Source of the DNA: Roseiarcus sp963717215
Lineage (GTDB): Bacteria; Pseudomonadota; Alphaproteobacteria; Rhizobiales; Beijerinckiaceae
Length of the DNA stretch: 64,000 nt
Reading direction: 5' to 3'
NCBI GenBank assembly: GCA_963717215.1
Contig: CAVQVS010000011.1
Coordinates: 28,839 to 92,838, forward strand
Shown: positions 26,826 through 35,070 of the stretch, in pieces
Layout of the letters: each line of letters opens with the position of its first letter
How positions within the stretch are numbered: the first letter of the stretch is position 1
Program-made: the position numbers and the translations under genes
The notes under the pieces: model-generated
What the model was told of the DNA's origin: nothing
The model's input: only the letters and a program-made list of their open reading frames with translations
Database searches by the model: none

Positions 26826-27497
26826 GAAGGCAAGCCGTCAAAAATCGTCAGTTTGTTGTCGCCGACGACCAACCGGCGGGCGAAGCCGAACTGGTCCATG
26901 AGCTGAAGATCGTGGGTCGCGATGACGACCGCCGTGCCAAGCCGGTGAAGTTCGACGAACAGCCGCAGAAGACGGCGCGCGAGGCCAGGATCGACATTGC
27001 CGGTCGGCTCGTCCGCGAGCAACAATTCCGGGCGCACGATCAGTGCGCGAGCGATTGCGGCCCTCTGCTTTTCGCCTCCCGAAAGCACAGGCGGAGACGC
27101 GTTCATGCGGTCGCCGAGACCGACCCAGCGCAAAAGCTCGGTGACTTCAGCCCGATAGCTGGATTCCTCGCGACCCATCGCCCGCAACGGCAGGGCCACG
27201 TTCTCATAAGTCGTGAGATGGTCCAAGAGTCGAAAATCCTGGAAGACGGCGCCAATCCGCCGCCTCATCGTCGTCAAGTCGTTCTGGGTCAGCGCCGTCG
27301 AACTCTTGACCAAAGACGCGGATCGTTCCTCGCGTCGGCCGCAGCGAAAGCAACATCAGCCGCATGAGGGTTGTCTTGCCGGCGCCGGACGGGCCGGTGA
27401 GGAACTGAAAGCTTTGCGGCTCCACGGAAAAATTAAGATCGCCGAGCACCTCCGGTCCCATGCCGTAGCGCAAACCGACGTTTTCGAACCGTATCAA
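26822..27497 (-). CDS. ftsE: Cell division ATP-binding protein FtsE (frameshift near 27276)
   Basis: ABC ATPase partner of FtsX, about 224 residues after repair. The TTG at 27497 gives the normal start IRFENVGLRYGMGPEVLGDL. Walker A is TGPSGAGKTTLMRL, the signature is VLSGGEKQRAAIARAL, Walker B is LLLADEPTGNVDP, and the switch His is in VVIATHDLQLM. Near 27276 one extra base in a CGACTTGACG context breaks the frame between DPERL and TTMRRRIGAVFQDFRLL. The two halves otherwise join perfectly. Confidence 0.92.
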
Positions 27498-27601
27498 CGC
27501 GATCCCCGGAACAGCGCGGTTCGGCCGTTTACGCGCCTTTAACCGTGTTTCGACCCAAATACCATCTCGGCCATTCCATCGGAACAGCAAGGTCCGCCGC
27601 G

Positions 27602-28129
27602 ATGCCTCTAGACCACAAGTTCGGCTTAGATTGCGATCAAAATTTTCGACGGTCGCCTTGGCGGGCTCAAGGAGTCATGGCTCCGGCTTTTCTCCTTGTC
27701 GGCTTGGTGATCATGGGCACGACGGCGATCGCGGCCCGCGCGACGATCGTCTCGGTCGCGCCGGCGACGGCTGCCGTTTATGCTGGCGTGGGACTGCCGG
27801 TGAACCTTCGCGGCCTGTCGATCGCCAAACTTCACGTGACGGTTGCGCAGCAAACGGAAGGTCCGGGCGAGCTCTTGATCACGGGCGAGATTGAGAATTT
27901 GCGTGACGGCAAGACCTCTGTGCCGAATCTGCACCTGTCGCTCCGTGGCGAGGATGGGGGCGAGATTTATGTCTGGACGGCGAAGGCGCCGAAGATCAGC
28001 CTCAATGCTCGCGAGCGTGTCCCATTTCGGGCCCGATTGGCGGCGCCCCCGGCCGGCGTTCGCGACGTTCTGGTAAAATTCGACGAGCCGGGAGATAAAG
28101 GAGGACGGTTCACAGAGACTCCCTCATGA
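27602..28129 (+). CDS. DUF3426 domain membrane protein lacking the zinc ribbon
   Basis: A 175-residue protein with one transmembrane helix (VMAPAFLLVGLVIMGTTAIA, about residues 24-43) and a C-terminal DUF3426-like domain. The domain is marked by AAVYAGVGLPVNLRGLSIAK, LLITGEIENLRDG, and APPAGVRDVLVKF. Relatives next to ftsE usually begin with an MJ0042-type zinc ribbon (two CxxC pairs); none is present here or in the upstream 100 bases. The ATG at 27602 is favoured; the frame opens at 27545. It is divergent from ftsE and overlaps hpt as ATGA. Confidence 0.7.
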   Translation: MPLDHKFGLDCDQNFRRSPWRAQGVMAPAFLLVGLVIMGTTAIAARATIVSVAPATAAVYAGVGLPVNLRGLSIAKLHVTVAQQTEGPGELLITGEIENLRDGKTSVPNLHLSLRGEDGGEIYVWTAKAPKISLNARERVPFRARLAAPPAGVRDVLVKFDEPGDKGGRFTETPS

Positions 28130-28713
28130 GCGGCGATAGACAGGTCAAGGTCCTCTACGACGAGCGCACGATCGCCGAACGAACGGAAGAGCTCGCGCGC
28201 GAAATTGCCGCAGTGAAGCCGAAGGACCTGCTTGTCGTCGCAATCCTCAAAGGCTCCTTCATGTTCGCGGCCGACCTGCTGCGCGCTCTGCATCGGGTCG
28301 GGCTCGAGCCCCAGGTCGAGTTCTTTCACCTGTCGAGCTATCTGGCTGGAACCGTGTCGAGCGGGACGGTGAAAATCCTTCGGGACATCGAATCCTCGGT
28401 GCGCGACCGGGATGTTCTGCTTGTTGACGATATCCTCGAATCGGGCCGGACGCTGGCGTTCGCCAAGGATCTTCTGGCCGCGCGCGGCGCCAGACGCGTT
28501 CTCGTATGCACGATGCTGGAGAAGCCCGGCAAGCGGGTGGTCGAAATTGGCGCCGACTTCGTCGGCTTCGCTTGCCCCGACGTTTTTGTCGTCGGATACG
28601 GCATGGACGTCGCGCATTCCTATCGAGAATTGCCGTTCATCGGCCGTGTCGTCACCGCGCAGGACGCGAGCGAGGCCGAAGCTGCAATTCCGGAAACCGC
28701 TACGCGTGCTTGA
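28126..28713 (+). CDS. hpt: Hypoxanthine phosphoribosyltransferase
   Basis: A 195-residue purine salvage enzyme transferring a phosphoribosyl group from PRPP to hypoxanthine or guanine. The PRPP loop is DVLLVDDILESGRTLAFAK, with VVAILKGSFMFAADLLRAL upstream and VGYGMDVAHSYRELPFIG at the C-terminus, all standard for the family. Its start overlaps the DUF3426 gene and its end overlaps the GTG start of the next gene by 8 bases. Confidence 0.94.
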   Translation: MSGDRQVKVLYDERTIAERTEELAREIAAVKPKDLLVVAILKGSFMFAADLLRALHRVGLEPQVEFFHLSSYLAGTVSSGTVKILRDIESSVRDRDVLLVDDILESGRTLAFAKDLLAARGARRVLVCTMLEKPGKRVVEIGADFVGFACPDVFVVGYGMDVAHSYRELPFIGRVVTAQDASEAEAAIPETATRA

Positions 28714-30547
28714 GAGTCGTTTTCAATCTTTCGTCGCGTTGGGCGATCCTTCGCATGGCCGCACACGCGTCAGCCAATTGCGCGCCGAATTGGCAAAGCA
28801 GGGACTTGCGGGGTTCATCGTTCCGCGCGCGGATGAACACCAGAACGAATACGTGCCCGCCAGCGCCGAGCGGCTGAGATGGCTGACCGGATTCGCCGGC
28901 TCGGCCGGGCTCGCATTGGTCCTGAAGAACTCGGCGGCGCTGTTTGTTGACGGCCGATACACGGAGCAAGTGAAGAGCGAGGCGGACGGGTCGGTGTTCG
29001 AATTCCGCCGCGTCCCGGAGGAAGCGCCGGGCGAGTGGATCGCGGGGCGGCTCAAACAGGGCGACAAGCTTGGCTACGACCCGCGATTGCACACGCCCGA
29101 GGCTGTCGCGCGATATGCGGCCGCATGCGAGAAAGCCGGCGCCAGTCTTGTCCCTGTCGACTCGAACCCGGTCGATGCGATCTGGCCCGATCGGCCGCCC
29201 GCGCCGCTGGGCGCGATTATTCCGCACAAGCTGCAATTCGCGGGCGAAGGCGCGCCGAAGAAAATCGCCCGCGTGCGGCAGGCCCTGGGGTCATCGCACG
29301 GGCTCTTGATCAGCGATCCTCACAATCTGGCCTGGCTGTTCAATGTCCGCGGCTCAGATGTTTCATACACGCCGCTTCCGATCGGCTGGGCCTATCTGCC
29401 GCTCGAGGGTCGTCCGGTCGTGTTTCTCGACGGAAGAAAACTGTCGCCCGCGAGCCGCCAGAGTCTCAGCGGCCAAGCGGACGTGCTCGAGCCCGACGCT
29501 TTGCTGGCGTTTGTCGAGGATCTGGGCCGGCGCGGCGAGCGCGTGGCCTTCGACGCCGCGACCGTACCGGCCTACTTGACGCAGGCAATCGAGCGGGCGG
29601 GCGGCAAGGCCGAGATCGGCCCGGATCCGATCACGCTGATGAAGGCGAAGAAAAACCCGGCCGAACTCGCTGGCGCGCGCGCCGCGCACGAACGGGACGG
29701 CGCGGCGGTGGTCAATTTCCTCGCCTGGTTCGCCAGTGAGGCGCCGCGCGGCCGCCTGACCGAAATCGACGCCGTGAAAGCTCTGGAGACGTTTCGCCGG
29801 GCGAGCGCTGCGCTCAAGGATCTCTCGTTCCCGACCATCGCGGGCGCGGGCCCCAACTCAGCCATTCCGCACTATAGGGTCAGCGAAGACTCCAACCGGA
29901 AAATCGGGCGCGGCATTTTCCTCATCGACAGCGGCGCGCAATACGAAGACGGCACGACCGATATCACCCGCACGATCGCCGTCGGGCGGCCCAGCGCGCT
30001 CATGCGCGACCGCTTCACGCGTGTGCTCAAGGGTCACATCGCCGTCGCCCGCGCCGTCTTTCCGTCCGGGACGAACGGCGCCCAGATCGACGCGCTGGCG
30101 CGGGCCGCGCTCTGGCGAGCCGGGCTCGACTTCGACCATGGCACGGGACATGGCATCGGGTCCTATCTCTCGGTGCACGAAGGCCCCCAGCGCATCGCCA
30201 AGACCGGAACGACCGCGCTTGCGGTGGGCATGATCATATCCAACGAGCCTGGCTATTACGCGGCGGGCGCGTTCGGAATCCGCATCGAGAACCTGCTCGT
30301 CGTCGAGGAGCGGTCAATCCCCGGCGGCGAGCGGCCGATGCTCGGGTTCGAGACGCTCACCCTCGCGCCGATCGACCTCAGCCTGGTCGAGCCAAAGCTG
30401 CTCGACGCCGACGAGATCGCCTGGCTCGACGGCTACCACGCTCGCGTGCGCAAGGTGCTCTCGCCGCGGGTCGACGGCTCGACCCGGCGGTGGCTCACAA
30501 AGGCGACGCAGCGTCTCGCCGCGCCGAAACGGTCCGCCTCTTCCTGA
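28706..30547 (+). CDS. pepP: Aminopeptidase P family M24 metallopeptidase
   Basis: A 613-residue Xaa-Pro aminopeptidase. Two creatinase-like N-terminal domains (QGLAGFIVPRADEHQNEYVP at the start) lead to the catalytic M24 domain from about residue 330. The metal ligands are in FLIDSGAQYEDGTTDITRT (two Asp), HGTGHGIGSYLSVHEGPQ (His) and ISNEPGYY (Glu), with the last Glu near IRIENLLVV. The GTG at 28706 is chosen because it gives the family start LESRFQSF. A longer open frame to 28412 lies inside hpt and is discarded. Confidence 0.93.
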   Translation: MLESRFQSFVALGDPSHGRTRVSQLRAELAKQGLAGFIVPRADEHQNEYVPASAERLRWLTGFAGSAGLALVLKNSAALFVDGRYTEQVKSEADGSVFEFRRVPEEAPGEWIAGRLKQGDKLGYDPRLHTPEAVARYAAACEKAGASLVPVDSNPVDAIWPDRPPAPLGAIIPHKLQFAGEGAPKKIARVRQALGSSHGLLISDPHNLAWLFNVRGSDVSYTPLPIGWAYLPLEGRPVVFLDGRKLSPASRQSLSGQADVLEPDALLAFVEDLGRRGERVAFDAATVPAYLTQAIERAGGKAEIGPDPITLMKAKKNPAELAGARAAHERDGAAVVNFLAWFASEAPRGRLTEIDAVKALETFRRASAALKDLSFPTIAGAGPNSAIPHYRVSEDSNRKIGRGIFLIDSGAQYEDGTTDITRTIAVGRPSALMRDRFTRVLKGHIAVARAVFPSGTNGAQIDALARAALWRAGLDFDHGTGHGIGSYLSVHEGPQRIAKTGTTALAVGMIISNEPGYYAAGAFGIRIENLLVVEERSIPGGERPMLGFETLTLAPIDLSLVEPKLLDADEIAWLDGYHARVRKVLSPRVDGSTRRWLTKATQRLAAPKRSASS

Positions 30548-30630
30548 GGCACCGACTTGGCCCCCGGCTCCCCGCGCTCTGGAAGATCGGCTTCGCAAGT
30601 TACCGAGTCGGTTTTGAGCAACTGAGCGCC

Positions 30631-32289
30631 TCAGCCGCTCGCAGGTTCGCCGCGTAGCTCGCGCAGATGGGTGACGAGCCCAGCCGTCGACGCGTCCAAC
30701 TCTGAGATGGCCGCGGCCGCGTCTGAGACAATCGGCGCGAGGCTCGAGGCCAGCTCCTTGCCCAGCTCAACGCCCCACTGGTCGAACGAGTTGATGTCCC
30801 AAACCGCGCCTTCCGTGAACACCTTGTGCTCATAAAGCGCGATGAGCCGCCCGAGCATACGTGGGTCGAGGTGGCGGTAGAGAAACGTGCTCGTCGGACG
30901 GCTGCCGGAGAAGCTCTTATGAGGCGCAAGGCGAATGGCGTCAGCCTCGCTCGCGCCCTGCTTGCGGGTGAGCGCCTCAGCTTCCGCCGGGGTACGGCCG
31001 CGCATCAAGGCCTGCCCCTGCGCGAAGCAATTGGCGACCAGAAGATCGTGATGGTGCGCGTCGGCTTTCGTCGGCGTCGCCGCAATGAGAAGGTCAAGGG
31101 GAATGATCTCTGTTCCCTGGTGGATGAGCTGGAAGAAGGCGTGCTGGCCGTTCGTGCCCGGTTCGCCCCACACGACCGGGCCGGTCGCCGTATTCGTCGG
31201 CGAACCATCGAGCTGGACATGCTTGCCGTTGCTCTCCATCTGCAATTGCTGGAGATAGGCGGGGAAGCGCCCGAGCCGCTGGTCGTACGGGATCACCCCA
31301 TGCGTCGCGTGACCGAGGACATTGCGGTTCCAGACGCTGAGCAGGCCCATCAGGATCGGGATGTTCTTCTCGATCGGCGCTGAGCGGAAGTGCTCGTCGA
31401 TCTCATAACCGCCGCGGAGAAATTCGTTGAAGCGGTCCGGCCCGATCGCGATCGCAAGCGGGAGCCCGATGCTGGACCAGACGGAGTAGCGGCCGCCGAC
31501 CCAATCCCAGAAGCCGAACACACGGGTCGACTGAATGCCGAATTGCGCCACCTTGTCGAGTTGCGTCGAGACGGCGGCGAAATGGTCGCCGACCGCGGCC
31601 TCGCCCACACCCTGCGCGATCCAGGCGCGGGCGGTCGCGGCGTTGGTCATCGTCTCCTGGGTGGTGAAGGTCTTAGACGAGACGATGAACAGCGTGCGCG
31701 ACGGATCGAGTCCACGCAACGTGTCGTCAATGTCCGCGCCATCGACGTTGGAGACGAAGTGGCTGCGCAATTGCGGCGGCGCGAAGGGCGCCAATGCGCG
31801 CGTGGCCATGGCGGGGCCGAGGTCGGACCCTCCAATGCCGATATTGATGACGTCGGTCATCGGCTGACCCAGCGCGCCGCGCACGCGGCCCTCGCGCACG
31901 TCAGAGGCGAAGCTCAGCATTTTTTCCCGCACGCCGATGACCTCGGGCATCACGTCCTTGTCGTCGACCAGAACCGGCTTGCCTGAGAAATTGCGCAAGG
32001 CGGTATGAAGAACGGCGCGCTTCTCGGTGGTGTTGATCTTCTCGCCGGCGAACATCGCCTCGCGTTTGGCCTCGACCTTGGCGGCCTTGGCGAGCTCGAC
32101 GAGCGCGCTGAGAATGGGGCCGTCGATGCGCTGCTTCGAGTAATCGAACAGAAGATCGTCGAGGGTGACGCTGAACTGCTTGAACCGCTCGGGATCGTCG
32201 GCGAAATCCTTTCTCGCCGCCCTCGCGAGCACGCCCTCGCGCAAGCCGTTCAGTTTTGCCAGTGCCGCTAAAGTCGCCTGGGTCGCCAT
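30631..32289 (-). CDS. pgi: Glucose-6-phosphate isomerase
   Basis: A 552-residue glycolytic isomerase interconverting glucose 6-phosphate and fructose 6-phosphate. The substrate-binding segments GIGGSDLGPAMATRAL and FIVSSKTFTTQETMTNA are exact family matches. FGFWDWVGGRYSVWSSIG (catalytic Arg) and QLQMESNGKHVQLDG follow, and the Lys/His region is near HKSFSGSRPTSTFL. It starts with ATG at 32289. It is convergent with pepP and divergent from the ABC-F gene. Confidence 0.97.
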   Translation of the reverse strand: MATQATLAALAKLNGLREGVLARAARKDFADDPERFKQFSVTLDDLLFDYSKQRIDGPILSALVELAKAAKVEAKREAMFAGEKINTTEKRAVLHTALRNFSGKPVLVDDKDVMPEVIGVREKMLSFASDVREGRVRGALGQPMTDVINIGIGGSDLGPAMATRALAPFAPPQLRSHFVSNVDGADIDDTLRGLDPSRTLFIVSSKTFTTQETMTNAATARAWIAQGVGEAAVGDHFAAVSTQLDKVAQFGIQSTRVFGFWDWVGGRYSVWSSIGLPLAIAIGPDRFNEFLRGGYEIDEHFRSAPIEKNIPILMGLLSVWNRNVLGHATHGVIPYDQRLGRFPAYLQQLQMESNGKHVQLDGSPTNTATGPVVWGEPGTNGQHAFFQLIHQGTEIIPLDLLIAATPTKADAHHHDLLVANCFAQGQALMRGRTPAEAEALTRKQGASEADAIRLAPHKSFSGSRPTSTFLYRHLDPRMLGRLIALYEHKVFTEGAVWDINSFDQWGVELGKELASSLAPIVSDAAAAISELDASTAGLVTHLRELRGEPASG

Positions 32290-32354
32290 AGCCCTTTTCC
32301 TTTCCCCCGCTTGCCGTTAAGCGTGACCGCCCGCCGCGCCCGGACTTAATTCAT

Positions 32355-34160
32355 ATGCCGCCCCTCCTACAATTGCGAGACACTGGCCTGACCCTTGGCG
32401 GCGCGCCGCTTTTGGACGGGGCGGAGCTGTCGATTTCCGCCGGCGACCGGATCGCCGTGGTCGGGCGCAACGGATCGGGCAAGTCGACCCTGTTTCGCAT
32501 CGCCGCGGGCCAGATCAATGCTGACCGGGGAAGCCGCTTCGTCCAGCCATCGGCGCGCCTCGCCTATCTGCCGCAGGAGCCGGACATGTCCGGCTTCGCC
32601 ACCACCCTCGATTATATCCTCGCCGGGCTTAGCGATTTCGACAACCCCTATGCGGCGCGGACGATGATGGCCGATCTCGGAGTCGATCCGGACGCCAATC
32701 CCAGCCGTCTCTCCGGCGGCGAAGCGCGCCGCGCGGCCTTGGTCAGGATCTTGAGTCCGGAGCCGGAGATCCTGCTGCTCGACGAGCCCACCAATCATCT
32801 CGACCTGGTCGCCATCGAATGGCTGGAGGCGCATCTCGCCAACATGCGTTCGGCGCTGGCCCTCATCAGCCACGACAAGCGGCTGCTCGCCGACTTGACC
32901 CGCGCCACGATTTGGCTCGATCGGGGCCGCACGCGGCGCCTCGATCAGGGCTTCGGCGCGTTCGAGGCCTGGCGCGACCTGAAGCTCGAGGAGGAGGAGC
33001 TCGAGCGCCACAAGCTCGACCGCAAGATCGTCAACGAAGAGCATTGGATGCGCTACGGCGTGACCGCGCGGCGCAAGCGCAACATGCGGCGCGTCGGTGA
33101 GCTTGCCGATCTCAGAAGTGAGCGGCGCGAAGCCCTGCGCTCGGTCGGCGTCGCAGCCATGGTTGCGCAGGATGCCAAAGCGTCGGGCGCGCTGGTGATC
33201 GACGCAGAAAAGATCAGCAAGTCTTACGGCGATCGCGAAATCGTGCGCGACTTTTCGATGCGGGTCATGCGCCGTGACAGGATAGGAATCATCGGGGCCA
33301 ACGGCGCGGGAAAGACGACACTCATCAACATTCTAACCGGCGCCCTTGCGCCGAACTCGGGCGTGGTGCGGCTGGGCGCGAATGTCACGATGGCGTCTCT
33401 CGACCAGCAGCGCGCGTCGCTCGAGCCGACCACAACCCTCGTGGATGCGCTCACCGGCGGCGGCAGCGACTACGTGACGATCAACGGCGAGCGGCGCCAT
33501 GTCATGGGCTACATGCGCGACTTCCTGTTTCCGCCCGAGCAGGCCCGAACGCCGATCGGCAAATTGTCCGGCGGGGAGCGCGGGCGGCTCATGCTCGCGA
33601 GAGCCCTCGCGAAGCCGTCAAACCTCATGGTTCTCGACGAGCCCACCAACGATCTCGACATCGAGACGCTCGATCTCCTGCAGGAGCTGCTCGGCGAATA
33701 TGCCGGGACGATCCTGATCGTCAGCCACGACCGCGATTTTCTCGATCGCGTCGCGACGTCGGTCGTTGTTGGCGAAGGGGACGGGCGCTGGGTCGAATAT
33801 GCAGGCGGTTATTCGGACATGGTGGCGCAGCGCGGCTACGGGCTGGCCGGTCCGCTCGGCGCGCCGGCGGAGATCGCCCAGAAGGCGGCCAAAAGGCCGG
33901 TTGACCGGGCCTCGCCGAAGCGCAAGCTGAAATTCAACGAAAAACGCGCTCTTGAAACGCTGCCCGGAAGGATCCAGAAGCTTCGCCTCGATCTTGCGGC
34001 GCTTGACCGCAAGCTCGCTGACGCCGATTTTCCGGCGCGCGAACCGGCCGCGTTCGCGTCCGCCACCAAGGCTTACGCGGAACTCAGCGACGCTCTCGCC
34101 GTGGCCGAGGACGAGTGGCTGGGACTGGAGATCCTGCGCGAGGAGCTCGAGCAGCAGTAG
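32355..34160 (+). CDS. ABC-F family ATPase (Uup-like)
   Basis: A 601-residue soluble protein with two ABC cassettes and no membrane segment. Such proteins act on the ribosome or in DNA-related roles. Cassette 1 has GRNGSGKSTLFRIAAG, LSGGEARRAALVRIL and LLLDEPTNHLDL. Cassette 2, from about residue 285, has GANGAGKTTLINILTG and LSGGERGRLMLARALAK. The Arg/Lys-rich linker (VTARRKRNMRRVGEL) and a C-terminal coiled-coil tail (LPGRIQKLRLDLAALDRKLA) point to the Uup branch rather than EttA; this sub-assignment is inference. Confidence 0.92.
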   Translation: MPPLLQLRDTGLTLGGAPLLDGAELSISAGDRIAVVGRNGSGKSTLFRIAAGQINADRGSRFVQPSARLAYLPQEPDMSGFATTLDYILAGLSDFDNPYAARTMMADLGVDPDANPSRLSGGEARRAALVRILSPEPEILLLDEPTNHLDLVAIEWLEAHLANMRSALALISHDKRLLADLTRATIWLDRGRTRRLDQGFGAFEAWRDLKLEEEELERHKLDRKIVNEEHWMRYGVTARRKRNMRRVGELADLRSERREALRSVGVAAMVAQDAKASGALVIDAEKISKSYGDREIVRDFSMRVMRRDRIGIIGANGAGKTTLINILTGALAPNSGVVRLGANVTMASLDQQRASLEPTTTLVDALTGGGSDYVTINGERRHVMGYMRDFLFPPEQARTPIGKLSGGERGRLMLARALAKPSNLMVLDEPTNDLDIETLDLLQELLGEYAGTILIVSHDRDFLDRVATSVVVGEGDGRWVEYAGGYSDMVAQRGYGLAGPLGAPAEIAQKAAKRPVDRASPKRKLKFNEKRALETLPGRIQKLRLDLAALDRKLADADFPAREPAAFASATKAYAELSDALAVAEDEWLGLEILREELEQQ

Positions 34161-34163
34161 AGG

Positions 34164-34183
34164 CGTCAGTTCGACAACTGACG
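34164..34183. terminator. Hairpin between convergent genes
   Basis: An 8-bp perfect stem (CGTCAGTT / AACTGACG) with a CGAC loop sits right after the ABC-F stop and overlaps the last codons of the opposing small gene. There is no long T-run, so termination efficiency is uncertain. Its place between convergent genes suggests a two-way terminator. Confidence 0.4.
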
Positions 34184-34363
34184 GCCTTCCAGCCGCTCGA
34201 GAAGCTCGATCGCATCGCGCGTCGAGAGGATCACGGCCCGAGACTGGGCGATCGAATCTTCGATCTCGATCACCAGGCGTCGAAGAAGGTTGAGCGGCTG
34301 ATGATCGTCGACGGACAGCCCGTAAAACCGGGGATTAGAATTCGCTGAACGAGCTGTGGCCAT
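34166..34363 (-). CDS. Small hypothetical protein (65 aa)
   Basis: A 65-residue protein beginning at ATG 34363 with a very good GGAGGAAC ribosome site six or seven bases upstream. The N-terminus is polar (MATARSANSNPRFYGLSVDD). The rest is one long amphipathic helix region (LNLLRRLVIEIEDSIAQSRA ... STRDAIELLERLEG), suggesting a small helical dimerising or partner-binding protein. No family recognised. The ribosome site and helical design support a real gene. Confidence 0.65.
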   Translation of the reverse strand: MATARSANSNPRFYGLSVDDHQPLNLLRRLVIEIEDSIAQSRAVILSTRDAIELLERLEGRQLSN

Positions 34364-34570
34364 GGGTTCCTCCAGCGGAAACGCGGCCGTGCAACCCAGA
34401 CGGCGCAAAATGGTTCCATGCCGGCGCGCTGGGGAAAGGTGACAGGGTTAACGCTTTGATAAGACCGGCGTCTCGGCGCGGGACCGAACCAACCGAAGGC
34501 TTGGCGTACTATAAGCGACAATTTGGCTCTTATAGCGTCGGGTACCGGTTGAATGTCGGTAAAGACGTCC

Positions 34571-34696
34571 TGGCCGGCCTTGTGCCGGCCATCCACGCGG
34601 CGCCGCCACAAATCTCTCCGCTGCTAGGACTTCCGTCGTTCAGAGGCTCATGACGAGGCTGCAGTGTTCTCGTGGATGGCCGGGTCGATCCGGCCA
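34571..34696. repeat. Inverted pair of REP-like palindromes
   Basis: First palindrome 34571-34591: TGGCCGGC, five-base loop, GCCGGCCA, followed by TCCACG. Second palindrome 34677-34696: TGGCCGG, loop, CCGGCCA, preceded by CGTGGA. The second is an inverted copy of the first including its flank (CCGGCCATCCACG versus CGTGGATGGCCGG), the layout of paired REP units (BIME-like). Related words occur at 46341-46505 and 48863-48999. Confidence 0.65.
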
Positions 34697-34872
34697 GGAC
34701 TTGGAGCCGCAGCGAAAACAGCCTGAACAATAGCTATCGCTATAAGCGCCGACAATTTATTGCCGCTAATCCGAAAGCGAGCTAAGCTGGACCTATGAGC
34801 GATCCAGTATCTACGCGCGCCAGAAGTGAATCCGCCGTCACGCCGCGACGACGCAAATGGGGGGAAAGGCCC

Positions 34873-35016
34873 GCGAAAATATTTTTCCGGTTTTATCCTC
34901 GTAACCCTTTGATAAGTCTCGTTTCGGACGAGAGATTCCAAGGAAATCCAAGGAAATCCAACGGTCGATAATCGGGGATTTCGCGACGAATAGGCGACGC
35001 GCCAAGAAAATCCAAA
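34873..35016. repeat. Dispersed ~145-bp intergenic element, copy A
   Basis: Aligns by eye with 49135-49279 over about 145 bases in the same orientation, roughly 70-75% identical. It starts GCGAAAATATTTT, passes CGTAACCCTTTGA and TTCGGACGAGAGA, then carries a tandem AAGGAAATCC repeat (two units), and ends near CCAAAT. It lies 55 bases from the 3' end of holA. It is not an insertion sequence: no transposase or terminal inverted repeats. Confidence 0.65.
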
Positions 35017-35070
35017 TGGACGGCTGGCGCCTTTAGCACAGATATAAACAGTGTTATCATCAGGGAGGCC

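Larger units (their letters stand above)
34364..35070. other. Repeat-rich intergenic region after holA
   Basis: About 700 bases without a credible gene, between the small 65-aa gene and the 3' end of holA. It contains an inverted pair of short palindromes (34571-34696) and an element of about 145 bp (34873-35016) that recurs near 49.2 kb. Short frames that read through the repeats are not convincing genes. Confidence 0.6.

Noticed and set aside
34648..34941. Minus-strand peptide in copy A of the dispersed element
   Set aside because: A similar peptide is seen in copy B, but both lack ribosome sites and stable ends. The similarity follows from DNA repeat identity, so I do not call a gene.
34938..34962. 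CRISPR-like direct repeats (AAGGAAATCC)
   Set aside because: Only two tandem units of 10 bases without spacers.
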